Shown in pieces: positions 44,947 to 50,700 of a stretch of 53,524 nucleotides of DNA. The stretch lies in the IMG/VR virus record IMGVR_UViG_3300027770_002684, positions 1-53,524 of that record; one strand, written 5' to 3'. The notes beneath the pieces were generated by a model, which did no database searches, was not told where the DNA came from, and saw only the letters and a list, made by a program, of their open reading frames with translations. A program made the translations under genes and the position numbers. This stretch comes from a virus. How positions within the stretch are numbered: position 1 is the stretch's first letter; each line of letters starts with the position of its first letter.

Positions 44947-45225
44947 ATATACACCGAGACTTGTCTATGAGTAGTGTATATGTAAACCGTAAGCAGCAGG
45001 ATAGACATACAGATTTGATTAGGGGCCGGAAGCCTGGGCGATCGATTGGGTATGTTGAGTCTGATTGTAGATCTTCGTTACTGTTGCTGAACTCGCGACC
45101 AGCCCTTCCGGTGGTTGAGGACCCTCTTTGTAGATGAACAGGCGAGATGGGCGGCGATACTGGGAAACGCAGAGATCGCTGACTGAGATAACCCTATAGT
45201 TGAGTAAGCTATAGGGTTATCTTTT
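44947..45225 (+). ncRNA. Candidate non-coding RNA unit
   Basis: The unit lies between the promoter at 44912 and the terminator ending at 45225. CCGGAAG near 45026 can pair with CTTCCGG near 45104, and GCGATC near 45039 with GATCGC near 45170. A 56-codon frame from 44967 lacks a ribosome site and looks unconvincing. RNA identity is an inference. Confidence 0.45.
45187..45225 (+). terminator. Strong rho-independent terminator
   Basis: A perfect 13-base-pair stem (GATAACCCTATAG with CTATAGGGTTATC), a nine-base loop and four Ts. Confidence 0.8.
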
Positions 45226-45297
45226 GAGTAGATACAATCTATATTATGTTAACCGGGGTCGGAGTGCCGGCTGTGTGGCGGTTATACAACGGATTCA

Positions 45298-45338
45298 CTT
45301 TACATTGGCTTTACATTGGCTTTACATATCTTTACAAA
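45298..45338 (+). promoter_or_regulatory. Four tandem CTTTACA repeats upstream of an early promoter
   Basis: CTTTACA recurs at 45298, 45309, 45320 and 45330, with an 11, 11, 10-base period. The last copy ends about 10 bases before the -35 box at 45347. Direct repeats with one-turn spacing next to a -35 box are the arrangement of PhoB/OmpR-type activator sites. Identity of the regulator is inferred only. Confidence 0.55.
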
Positions 45339-45346
45339 GAAATGAG

Positions 45347-45375
45347 TTGACAAAATGGTAAAACCATTGTATAAT
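45347..45375 (+). promoter_or_regulatory. Early promoter
   Basis: TTGACA, 17 bases, TATAAT. The spacer has AATGGT-AAA-ACCATT, a five- to six-base inverted repeat. Confidence 0.9.
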
Positions 45376-45402
45376 TGACACTTACACACACTGGAGCACA
45401 CT

Positions 45403-45645
45403 ATGCTGACAAACGAAAGCGAAATTATAAACAATGCTACTATTACACACGACTACGAAGCAGAAGCCATGCAGTCGTTTGAAGCCACGGGCGACGACAT
45501 GATGGACGAACTAACTGAGCGATTTGAGAGTGAGTTTACCAACTTTGATCTTGCAGATGATGTTGGGGGGCTGGTGCTCTACAGACGAGCAGGCGTTTTA
45601 GTAGCGTTCTACGACTACGAGCAGTTCCACGGCGCTGTATTGTAA
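45403..45645 (+). CDS. Small acidic protein, unknown
   Basis: This 80-residue acidic protein (DDMMDELTERFESEFTNFDLADDVGG, then VLYRRAGVLVAFYDYEQF) probably has a helical start and a short beta hairpin. It has the standard early leader (ACACTTACACACACTGGAGCAC). Its promoter is the only one with tandem CTTTACA repeats upstream. Acidity and small size recall phage DNA-mimic or host-takeover proteins, but nothing specific supports that. Confidence 0.65.
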   Translation: MLTNESEIINNATITHDYEAEAMQSFEATGDDMMDELTERFESEFTNFDLADDVGGLVLYRRAGVLVAFYDYEQFHGAVL

Positions 45646-45651
45646 AGTGCC

Positions 45652-45677
45652 AGAGTGTTGTAGAAATACAGCACTCT
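45652..45677 (+). terminator. Hairpin with GAAA loop after the 80-residue gene
   Basis: An 11-base-pair stem (AGAGTGTTGTA with TACAGCACTCT, one G-U pair) around GAAA. There is no strong T run, so it may be an mRNA 3' end or processing hairpin rather than a terminator. A shorter version lies at 47627-47642. Confidence 0.5.
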
Positions 45678-45682
45678 TCAGG

Positions 45683-45711
45683 TTGACAAAGTGGTAAAAC
45701 CATTGTATAAT
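45683..45711 (+). promoter_or_regulatory. Early promoter, start codon only six bases downstream
   Basis: TTGACA, 17 bases with TGGTAAAACCA, TATAAT. The ATG at 45718 falls where transcription should begin, so the message may be leaderless. Confidence 0.88.
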
Positions 45712-45717
45712 ACACAC

Positions 45718-46068
45718 ATGAACAAAGAAACAGTCACCCGCAAGAAACGTGTAGATCGCAATCACATCATCTACGAACTCGTAGTCAATGGGTTGAACTA
45801 CATAGGTGTCACTGCTAAGACTGAGACTACTGTGCAGAAGTCAGTTCGTGTTCGTGCTAACAAGCATTTCTACCGTGCTAAGACTGAGAACAAAGACTGG
45901 GCCCTGTGCGTGGCTCTACGTGAGTTGTCAGACAAGAGCGAGATAGAGATACGCATACACGAGATCATCCGTGGCAAGGCTGCTGCACATCGGCGGGAAG
46001 TTGAGATCCGTCGTGCTATTAACCCTGCGCTGAATACGGACATTCGCGGCGACTTGACAGCGGGCTAA
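45718..46068 (+). CDS. GIY-YIG nuclease-like protein
   Basis: I chose the ATG at 45718, giving 116 residues, because the promoter's -10 ends at 45711. HIIYELVVNGLNYIGVT contains Y19 and Y28-I-G30, the GIY-YIG core. Then R44/R46 with H50, E94 in HRREVEIRRAINP, and N103/N106 match the remaining motif positions. The domain is basic overall. It may cut DNA as a free-standing nuclease. It has no ribosome site, unlike nearly all its early neighbours. Confidence 0.7.
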   Translation: MNKETVTRKKRVDRNHIIYELVVNGLNYIGVTAKTETTVQKSVRVRANKHFYRAKTENKDWALCVALRELSDKSEIEIRIHEIIRGKAAAHRREVEIRRAINPALNTDIRGDLTAG

Positions 46069-46082
46069 GAACCTGCTATAAT
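46054..46082 (+). promoter_or_regulatory. Early promoter
   Basis: TTGACA, 17 bases, TATAAT. The -35 lies within the last codons of the GIY-YIG gene. The spacer pairs AGCGGG with CCTGCT (one G-T wobble). Confidence 0.88.
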
Positions 46083-46108
46083 ACACACTTACACACTAAG
46101 GAGCTACC

Positions 46109-46336
46109 ATGTTTGATTCGTTTACTCGTATACGCCCGGCCACTTGCCGCCTGATGGACATGATGGATGCAGGTGAGATCGATACCCGTATAGTAGCAGA
46201 GATGGCCCTGATGTGGCTGTCGGAGAGTTCCGTTGCCGAGATGATGCAGGCCAACGACATCTTGCAAGAAGAAGCGGCGGATGACGGCCAGCCCGATGAA
46301 GCACAAGAGTGGGAATCTTTTGATCCTGACTGCTGA
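46109..46336 (+). CDS. Small early protein, unknown
   Basis: This 75-residue protein is Met-rich in the first half (ATCRLMDMMDAGEIDTRIVAEMALMWL) and then acidic (EEAADDGQPDEAQEWESFDPDC). A helix-turn-helix-like stretch (AEMALMWLSESSVAEMMQ) can be drawn, but the match is weak. Ribosome site AAGGAG. Unknown function. Confidence 0.6.
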   Translation: MFDSFTRIRPATCRLMDMMDAGEIDTRIVAEMALMWLSESSVAEMMQANDILQEEAADDGQPDEAQEWESFDPDC

Positions 46337-46342
46337 AAACGG

Positions 46343-46371
46343 TTGACACATTGGTAAAACCATTGTATAAT
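46343..46371 (+). promoter_or_regulatory. Early promoter
   Basis: TTGACA, 17 bases with TGGTAAAACCA, TATAAT, then the conserved leader ACACTTACACACTAAGGAGCAC. Confidence 0.9.
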
Positions 46372-46398
46372 TGACACTTACACACTAAGGAGCACGAC

Positions 46399-46638
46399 AT
46401 GCAAGTATTTCAACTAATCGAGCGTTTGATGGACTTGGACCCTAACGCCGAAGTCCACTTGAGTTATAACTATGGCGACCACTGGAGCACCCAAGTGGCC
46501 CCTACTGTGGACACGGTAGACGAGGGACTGGTGAAGTATAGCGACTATCACCGCATGGACACGTTGATGGATGAGGACGAGATGATCGAAGATGAAGGCG
46601 ACTTCGAAGGTACTCGCCGTGTGGTAGTCTTAGGTTGA
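46399..46638 (+). CDS. Small early protein, unknown (relative of 51425)
   Basis: This 79-residue protein has the opening LIERLMDLDPNAEVHLSYNYGD, then VDTVDEGLVKYSDYH and a C-terminal strand RRVVVLG. The plan L-x-x-L-x-P-x-A-E-V...Y-x...V-D recurs in the early protein at 51425, so they are probably distant paralogues. The TGA stop sits inside the -35 box of the next promoter. Unknown function. Confidence 0.65.
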   Translation: MQVFQLIERLMDLDPNAEVHLSYNYGDHWSTQVAPTVDTVDEGLVKYSDYHRMDTLMDEDEMIEDEGDFEGTRRVVVLG

Positions 46639-46663
46639 CAAGACTGGTAAGACCAGTTATAAT
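46635..46663 (+). promoter_or_regulatory. Early promoter with a six-base dyad
   Basis: TTGACA, 17 bases containing ACTGGT-AAG-ACCAGT, TATAAT. The stop codon of the upstream gene is the TGA of the -35 box. Confidence 0.9.
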
Positions 46664-46690
46664 ATACACTTACACACAAAGGAGCTAGAG

Positions 46691-46978
46691 ATGCTTTCAA
46701 TCGCAGATATCAACACCGCTATCATCAGCCAAACATGGACCAACGATCAACTGACATCTATGATTGATGCTGTCAAGTTCGCTCGTTCGCGTTTAGCGAA
46801 ACAGACCATGCGTCAACTGCACATCGGTGATCCTGTGGTGTTCAATGCCAAGGACGGACGTGCTGTCAACGGCATGGTGACTAAGATTGCTATCAAGTTC
46901 GTCACAGTGAAGACCAACATTGGCTCTTGGCGAGTGCCTGCTAGCATGTTGCGTATCGTAGAACGCGAACTGGCATAA
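46691..46978 (+). CDS. Small early protein with KOW/SH3-like beta segment
   Basis: This 95-residue protein has a helical first half (TNDQLTSMIDAVKFARSRLAKQT) and then IGDPVVFNAKDGRAVNGMVTKIAIKFVTVKTNIGSWRVPASMLRIV. That is a barrel-like pattern, similar to small basic domains found in many phage genes of unknown role. Ribosome site AAGGAG. A nucleic-acid-binding role is a guess from fold alone. Confidence 0.62.
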   Translation: MLSIADINTAIISQTWTNDQLTSMIDAVKFARSRLAKQTMRQLHIGDPVVFNAKDGRAVNGMVTKIAIKFVTVKTNIGSWRVPASMLRIVERELA

Positions 46979-46983
46979 AGAGG

Positions 46984-47012
46984 TTGACACGGGAGCGATC
47001 CCGTGTTATAAT
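46984..47012 (+). promoter_or_regulatory. Early promoter with an eight-base dyad and GNRA loop
   Basis: TTGACA, 17 bases, TATAAT. ACACGGGA pairs with TCCCGTGT around GCGA, spanning from the -35 to just before the -10. Confidence 0.9.
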
Positions 47013-47038
47013 ACACGCTTACACACACTGGAGCACCT

Positions 47039-47416
47039 ATGCAATATTACGATGAACTTGCGCAGTACGAGCGCGAAGGCTTTTCAATCATTGTGGACAA
47101 GACCTATGAAGACATGCATCCCCGGGACACGTTCGACGACAGCTGCCACAACATTGACGAGATCTGTGAGAAGATTGACAACGGGACCTACGAATGGTTT
47201 ATGTTGCGAGTACGTGTACTCGTCGAAGGGCTCGAACTATCACGCGAGCATGTGGGCGGATGCCTATACTATGACGTCCGCGAAGTCCTTACTGACGGGA
47301 CTGCCGAAGACCTCATTGACAGTGCGATGACTGATGCCAAGAAGCAGGTCTATCGACTAAGCCGGGTGTTCGCTGGCCTAAGCGAGCAGGTGGATCGGGA
47401 GGGTGCCTGTGCTTGA
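47039..47416 (+). CDS. Hypothetical 125-residue early protein
   Basis: It has an N-terminal YDELAQYEREGFSIIVDKTYED, ICEKIDNGTYEWFMLRVRVLVEGLELSREHVGGCLY and a helical C-terminal half with EDLIDSAMTDAKKQV. The MLRVRV-x-V-x-G-L-E-L segment recurs in phage proteins I cannot assign a function to. The next gene starts within its last codons. Confidence 0.6.
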   Translation: MQYYDELAQYEREGFSIIVDKTYEDMHPRDTFDDSCHNIDEICEKIDNGTYEWFMLRVRVLVEGLELSREHVGGCLYYDVREVLTDGTAEDLIDSAMTDAKKQVYRLSRVFAGLSEQVDREGACA

Positions 47417-47633
47417 TAACGTTTTAAAATGGAGTGGCATGGCATTGGTCATCGCCGGTGCCCTATGCACTAGTTTGCGCATTGACCCTTTGAACATCTT
47501 GTTGCTCAATGCGGGTGCTCTTGTCTACATGATATGGGCATTGCGAATTCAAGAAATGAACTTGGTGATCGTCAATGCAGTGCTTTTGGCTATCTATGCA
47601 GTAGGATTAATGCAAGTGCCAAAACCGTTGTAG
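47409..47633 (+). CDS. Small membrane protein
   Basis: I chose the GTG at 47409 (GGAGG six bases upstream); a GTG at 47403 is also possible. The 74-residue product has three closely spaced hydrophobic segments (SGMALVIAGALCTSL, PLNILLLNAGALVYMIWAL, MNLVIVNAVLLAIYAVGLM). It should be an inner-membrane protein. The start overlaps the previous gene by eight bases. It may be a superinfection-exclusion or holin-like protein; neither is shown. Confidence 0.68.
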   Translation: MLDNVLKWSGMALVIAGALCTSLRIDPLNILLLNAGALVYMIWALRIQEMNLVIVNAVLLAIYAVGLMQVPKPL

Positions 47634-47642
47634 AAATACAAC
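47627..47642 (+). other. Hairpin with GAAA loop at a stop codon
   Basis: GTTGTA-GAAA-TACAAC, six pairs, overlapping the stop of the membrane protein gene. The same TGTA-GAAA-TACA core occurs at 45659-45670. Confidence 0.5.
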
Positions 47643-47652
47643 AACAAAGAGG

Positions 47653-47681
47653 TTGACATATTGGTAAAACCGTTGTATAAT
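47653..47681 (+). promoter_or_regulatory. Early promoter
   Basis: TTGACA, 17 bases with TTGGTAAAACCG, TATAAT, followed by the standard leader. Confidence 0.9.
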
Positions 47682-47707
47682 TAACGCTTACACACTAAGG
47701 AGCACAG

Positions 47708-47992
47708 ATGTTCACTACAGACAACCAAACCGCACTCAAAGACGAACTGAACCTCATGTTCAAAGAGCAGGGTGCCGCGTTCACCGCAGGCTACTCCAAC
47801 ATGATGGTGCAGGAGATGCTGATGTTCTTGCCCAAACGCAAGCAGAAAGAGTTCATCCAGCAGGTTGCTGCCTTCAACGGTCGCCAACTAGTCACTGTGA
47901 AGAACTGCTTGACTGGTCAGGAAGTTGAGATCCGCCGTGAAGATGTGGGCACCTGCAACGATCCGAGTCGCGAACTGTTCCATACAATGTGA
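47708..47992 (+). CDS. Hypothetical 94-residue early protein
   Basis: Helical in the first two thirds (LKDELNLMFKEQGAAFTAGYSNMMVQEMLMFLPKRKQKEFIQQ), then VTVKNCLTGQEVEIRREDVG. I do not recognise it. It ends three bases before the -35 box of a promoter that serves a structured RNA. Confidence 0.6.
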   Translation: MFTTDNQTALKDELNLMFKEQGAAFTAGYSNMMVQEMLMFLPKRKQKEFIQQVAAFNGRQLVTVKNCLTGQEVEIRREDVGTCNDPSRELFHTM

Positions 47993-47994
47993 GG

Positions 47995-48023
47995 TTGACA
48001 GAGGAGCAATCCTCTGTTATAAT
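47995..48023 (+). promoter_or_regulatory. Early promoter with an eight-base dyad and GNRA loop
   Basis: TTGACA, 17 bases, TATAAT. ACAGAGGA pairs with TCCTCTGT around GCAA. Confidence 0.9.
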
Positions 48024-48029
48024 ACACGC

Positions 48030-48145
48030 ATAGACAGATTTGTTTAGTAAGTGCCTCTAGACTGAAGTCGGTCGAGATCTATGAATGCTCAGGCAGATGT
48101 ATAGGAGTGAAGGCAAGCAGATAAGAGCACTTACTAAACAAAGTG
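48030..48145 (+). ncRNA. Candidate structured RNA closed by a perfect 16-bp stem
   Basis: Transcription from the promoter at 47995 should start near 48030. TTTGTTTAGTAAGTGC at 48039-48054 pairs perfectly with GCACTTACTAAACAAA at 48127-48142. They enclose 72 bases that include GACT-GA-AGTC. No open frame with a ribosome site fits inside, and the next promoter starts right after. I take it to be an independent small RNA of about 115 bases. Confidence 0.65.
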
Positions 48146-48146
48146 G

Positions 48147-48175
48147 TTGACAAGTTGGTAGAAGAGTGTTATAAT
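48147..48175 (+). promoter_or_regulatory. Early promoter of the leader RNA unit
   Basis: TTGACA, 17 bases, TATAAT. The spacer has no clear dyad apart from the ACA/TGT ends. Confidence 0.88.
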
Positions 48176-48181
48176 ACACGC

Positions 48182-48333
48182 ATAGGGAAACAAGTTTAGG
48201 GTTACTCCAGAACGCAACGCAGGACGCATTAAATAGACCTTGAAGGTCAGCCCGCAAGGGATGCATGTCAAAACGCTGAGCAGGGAGGATTAAATCAGTC
48301 TGTGACTGAGCCCATCTTTTTTAGGAGCATAGT
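48182..48333 (+). ncRNA. Structured 5' leader (possible riboregulator) of the 52-residue gene
   Basis: About 150 bases separate the promoter from the next ATG. GACGCAT...ATGC...GTC encloses GACCT-TGA-AGGTC and CCC-GCAA-GGG, a likely three-way junction. A second ATTAAAT-hairpin-AGCCC unit (CAGTC-TGT-GACTG) follows and ends in six Ts at 48317-48322, just before the ribosome site AGGAG. This resembles an attenuator or riboswitch expression platform. I do not recognise the class. Confidence 0.55.
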
Positions 48334-48492
48334 ATGGGACATTGGGAATTTGGAGAGTTCCGCATTGGACGCTTATTCCACTGCAACGGTAACGACTACA
48401 TCAAACAATCAACACGCACTGCACGGTTGCTCAGCAACGGACGCATCTTCTACTTCGGTAAGAACGAAGTCATTCACGCTATCGCATACTAA
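48334..48492 (+). CDS. Small 52-residue protein, unknown
   Basis: The ATG at 48334 follows AGGAG. The product MGHWEFGEFRIGRLFHCNGN... is basic and aromatic with a likely beta-hairpin (RLLSNGRIFYFGKNEVIHAI). It is translated in a frame different from a longer open frame that overlaps it. The stop overlaps the ribosome site (TAAGGAG) of the next gene, so the pair is co-translated. Function unknown. Confidence 0.65.
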   Translation: MGHWEFGEFRIGRLFHCNGNDYIKQSTRTARLLSNGRIFYFGKNEVIHAIAY

Positions 48493-48502
48493 GGAGCACA
48501 CA

Positions 48503-48664
48503 ATGAAAGAGCAACTACTGGCCTTGGCCTACGAGCAGGAAGATGATGTGTTTGGCTCCAGTGAGCGTGATGAGTTCGATTGTTTGATCGCCCTGATCGA
48601 AGATGGCACCATCAACACCTTTGAAGAACTTGCCCGTTACGGAGTTGAACGATCCGGTGAATAA
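48503..48664 (+). CDS. Small acidic 53-residue protein, unknown
   Basis: I chose the ATG at 48503 with AAGGAG upstream, not the longer frame from 48302. The product (MKEQLLALAYEQEDDVFGSSERDEFD..., FEELARYGVE) is acidic and helical. It forms a small operon with the 52-residue gene under the leader RNA. Confidence 0.62.
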   Translation: MKEQLLALAYEQEDDVFGSSERDEFDCLIALIEDGTINTFEELARYGVERSGE

Positions 48665-48673
48665 CCCTGCAGG

Positions 48674-48702
48674 TTGACAGGTCATTCAAACGGTGCTATA
48701 AT
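48674..48702 (+). promoter_or_regulatory. Early promoter
   Basis: TTGACA, 17 bases, TATAAT. One of the few early promoters without a clear spacer dyad. Confidence 0.88.
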
Positions 48703-48729
48703 ACACACATACACACTAAGGAGCACAAG

Positions 48730-48831
48730 ATGAAGTTCACAGCAGAACAACTGGCCGCATACATGAAGGGCATGACCATTGCACAGGCAGCAGCCATGTG
48801 GCAAGTGTTGGTTGACAAAGGCATTGTTTGA
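48730..48831 (+). CDS. 33-residue protein, unknown
   Basis: It starts after a normal AAGGAGCAC leader. The product MKFTAEQLAAYMKGMTIAQA... is a single amphipathic helix. The next promoter's -35 lies within its last codons, so the frame could instead be a by-product. The leader and spacing favour real translation. Confidence 0.5.
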   Translation: MKFTAEQLAAYMKGMTIAQAAAMWQVLVDKGIV

Positions 48832-48840
48832 AGTTATAAT
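48812..48840 (+). promoter_or_regulatory. Early promoter inside the end of the 33-residue gene
   Basis: TTGACA, 17 bases, TATAAT. The -35 encodes Val-Asp-Lys of the upstream peptide. Confidence 0.82.
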
Positions 48841-48866
48841 ACACACATACACACTAAGGAGCACTC

Positions 48867-49109
48867 ATGTTTACACTGGCAAATGTTCAAAAAGTATATA
48901 CCGGCCGTTTGGGATGTATGTGCGGATGCAGGGGACGATACAGTTATGCCCAGGGCTGTGATGAAGGCTACGACGATCAAGTTAATGAGCGGAGTGTCAA
49001 ACTCATCTTCAACAAGGTAATGAACCACCCTGATCGCAAAATGGACGGCAATGATATTGCTTATGTTATGACTGACACACGCAATCTCGTTGTGTATTTT
49101 AAAGATTGA
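48867..49109 (+). CDS. Small Cys-containing early protein, unknown
   Basis: This 80-residue protein has GCMCGCRGRYSYAQGC near residues 16-31, a possible metal site, followed by a helical and beta C-terminal half (SVKLIFNKVMNHPDRKMDGNDIAYV). No family is recognised. Confidence 0.6.
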   Translation: MFTLANVQKVYTGRLGCMCGCRGRYSYAQGCDEGYDDQVNERSVKLIFNKVMNHPDRKMDGNDIAYVMTDTRNLVVYFKD

Positions 49110-49111
49110 GG

Positions 49112-49140
49112 TTGACAGGTCTGGTAAAACCTGTTACAAT
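49112..49140 (+). promoter_or_regulatory. Early promoter
   Basis: TTGACA, 17 bases, TACAAT. ACAGGT pairs with ACCTGT across the spacer around CTGGTAAA. Confidence 0.88.
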
Positions 49141-49169
49141 ATACGCTTACACACTAAGGAGCACAGCAA

Positions 49170-49646
49170 ATGGGAACACGCAGTCGAATTGGAGTCATGC
49201 ACGGAGACAAGTGCAAAAGCATCTACTGTCATTGGGATGGCTATCTGTCGCACAATGGCAAGATCCTGCAAGAGCACTACGATAGTGCCAAGGCCAATCA
49301 TCTCGTGGCAATGGGCGACATGAGCAGCCTGGATAACCATATCGGTGAGAAGCATCCCTTCAGCGGCTACTCGGGCGAAGAAGATAAAGCCTTGTATGAA
49401 CAAGCCCGCGAGAAGCATTGGTCTACATTCTACGCTCGCGATCGCGGTGAGACAGGTGTAGAGTTCAAAGTAGCACAAGACTTCGCAGAGTTCCTGGAGC
49501 AATGCGATAGCTGCGGTGCTGAATACTACTACATCATGAAGGACGGTGTTTGGTATTGTGGTACCACATACGAGAACACACACCCCTTGAGCAAGACTTT
49601 AACGGTGTTGACTGAAGCATTGGCAAACGAAAAGGAAACTGTATGA
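49170..49646 (+). CDS. Conserved phage protein of unknown function
   Basis: This 158-residue protein begins GTRSRIGVMHGDKCKSIYCHWDGYLSHNGKIL, a start I know from phage and plasmid proteins of unknown function. The middle is acidic with SGYSGEEDKALYEQ, and the end has CDSCGAEYYYIMKDGVWYCG. It is the longest protein in this stretch of the early region. It overlaps the next gene by four bases (ATGA). Confidence 0.7.
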   Translation: MGTRSRIGVMHGDKCKSIYCHWDGYLSHNGKILQEHYDSAKANHLVAMGDMSSLDNHIGEKHPFSGYSGEEDKALYEQAREKHWSTFYARDRGETGVEFKVAQDFAEFLEQCDSCGAEYYYIMKDGVWYCGTTYENTHPLSKTLTVLTEALANEKETV

Positions 49647-49816
49647 GCAAGATGAGTGATATGGCTTACGACATTGAGCAACTCTACATTGAAGGCTATA
49701 GTGCCCGAACGATCGCGATCATGTTGGAGTGCCCGATCGATCTGGTCTACAATTGGATCGATGGCAACGGTGTGGCAGATATCCCACAAGGGGAGGATGA
49801 ACATTCGGCAAATTAA
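49643..49816 (+). CDS. Small helix-turn-helix-like protein
   Basis: This 57-residue protein contains IEQLYIEGYSARTIAIMLECPIDLVYNWI, a good helix-turn-helix pattern of the resolvase/transposase-like type. It is co-translated with the 158-residue protein. It could be a small transcription regulator of the phage. Confidence 0.7.
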   Translation: MSKMSDMAYDIEQLYIEGYSARTIAIMLECPIDLVYNWIDGNGVADIPQGEDEHSAN

Positions 49817-49828
49817 TCCAGAAAACGG

Positions 49829-49857
49829 TTGACAACGAACCTAATCCGTTGTATAAT
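49829..49857 (+). promoter_or_regulatory. Early promoter
   Basis: TTGACA, 17 bases, TATAAT. ACAACG pairs with CGTTGT across the spacer. Confidence 0.9.
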
Positions 49858-49914
49858 TAAGGTATGGAAAGTAATTATGCAATCCATATTTCACACACAC
49901 AGAAGAGGTATTTT

Positions 49915-50331
49915 ATGACTGACAAGACTTTTAAATTCGCAGGTGTTTCTACTCGTAATGGTGTTTGCAAGGCTCGCTTTGCCAATGACCAAATGCGTGT
50001 CAAGGTGCTGGCCAAGACCGGCAGCAAGGACATCGATCTGATTGAACTCAAAGAGCCCATGACCAAAGCGGCTGCTATCGCGTTCCTGATCTTCATCAAC
50101 TTCGACAACGGCAATGCCACTGTGCGGGCTGCTCTTGAGGAAGGCTTGGAGAAGCGTACCGTAGTTGCCCGGGCACCTAAAGCTGTTAAAGCCAAAGCGG
50201 CTCCTAAGGCCAAGGCTGTGAAGTCCAAGCCCACTATGGACGCTATCAAGGCCAAGGTTGCGGCTGCTACCAAGCCTAAGAAGGCAGACATCGTTGCCCA
50301 GATGGCAGACATGGAAGAAGCACCCTACTGA
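49915..50331 (+). CDS. Basic Ala/Lys/Pro-rich protein, histone H1-like tail
   Basis: I chose the ATG at 49915 (GAAGAGG upstream) over 49864, giving 138 residues. The N-terminal half (MTDKTFKFAGVSTRNGVCKARFANDQMRVKVL...) is a small folded region. Residues about 90-125 are a low-complexity tail of A, K and P (VARAPKAVKAKAAPKAKAVK), like histone H1-type nucleoid proteins. DNA binding is a reasonable inference. Confidence 0.7.
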   Translation: MTDKTFKFAGVSTRNGVCKARFANDQMRVKVLAKTGSKDIDLIELKEPMTKAAAIAFLIFINFDNGNATVRAALEEGLEKRTVVARAPKAVKAKAAPKAKAVKSKPTMDAIKAKVAAATKPKKADIVAQMADMEEAPY

Positions 50332-50345
50332 TAGCGGGGTATTGG

Positions 50346-50363
50346 GGCCCAGTGTGCCCCATT
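50346..50363 (+). terminator. Possible terminator hairpin
   Basis: GGGGC-CCAGTGT-GCCCC, followed by ATTTAG. The short T run makes termination weak. A second hairpin (TAAAATACA with TGTGTTTTA) follows before the next gene's ribosome site. Confidence 0.45.
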
Positions 50364-50406
50364 TAGTAAAATACATTGGGTAGTGTGTTTTACCAAAGGA
50401 AACAAT

Positions 50407-50652
50407 ATGAGTAAACTGGCATATCTGGGTAGACCGTGGACTGTGTTCGAAGCAAAGAACAAGCAGCATCGAGCATGGTTCGCAGAGTTCCAACACAAGC
50501 GGACATGGAGCAATTGTCCTGTGAGATTTGTAGTAGCAGATGATCAAGGTGATCTGGTTACTATGATCCAGCAACGCTTGATTGAATACTACACAACACG
50601 AGAATTCGGTAAAGTTGAAGACCAAAAGTACTTGACCTTGGTCAAGCGATAG
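50407..50652 (+). CDS. Hypothetical 81-residue protein
   Basis: I chose the ATG at 50407 with AAAGGAAAC upstream. The product begins MSKLAYLGRPWTVFEAKNKQHRAWFAEFQ and is basic. LVTMIQQRLIEYYTTREF is helical. I see no recognised domain. A regulatory hairpin precedes it, and no early-type promoter does. Confidence 0.6.
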   Translation: MSKLAYLGRPWTVFEAKNKQHRAWFAEFQHKRTWSNCPVRFVVADDQGDLVTMIQQRLIEYYTTREFGKVEDQKYLTLVKR

Positions 50653-50700
50653 TGTAATATTAGTGTAACTGTGTGAACAGTATAACATTAAGGAAAACAA

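Noticed and set aside
44967-45137. A 56-codon plus frame in the 44.9-45.2 kb transcription unit
   Set aside because: No ribosome site and odd composition; RNA structure between the promoter and terminator seemed a better explanation, though coding is not excluded.
48039-48142. tRNA or tmRNA in the 16-bp stem structure
   Set aside because: No acceptor/CCA end, no T-loop consensus and no anticodon arm could be drawn.
48302-48502. Longer frame (120 aa) that includes the 53-residue gene
   Set aside because: Starts in the leader hairpin without a ribosome site; the ATG at 48503 has AAGGAG, and another frame (48334-48492) has its own AGGAG.
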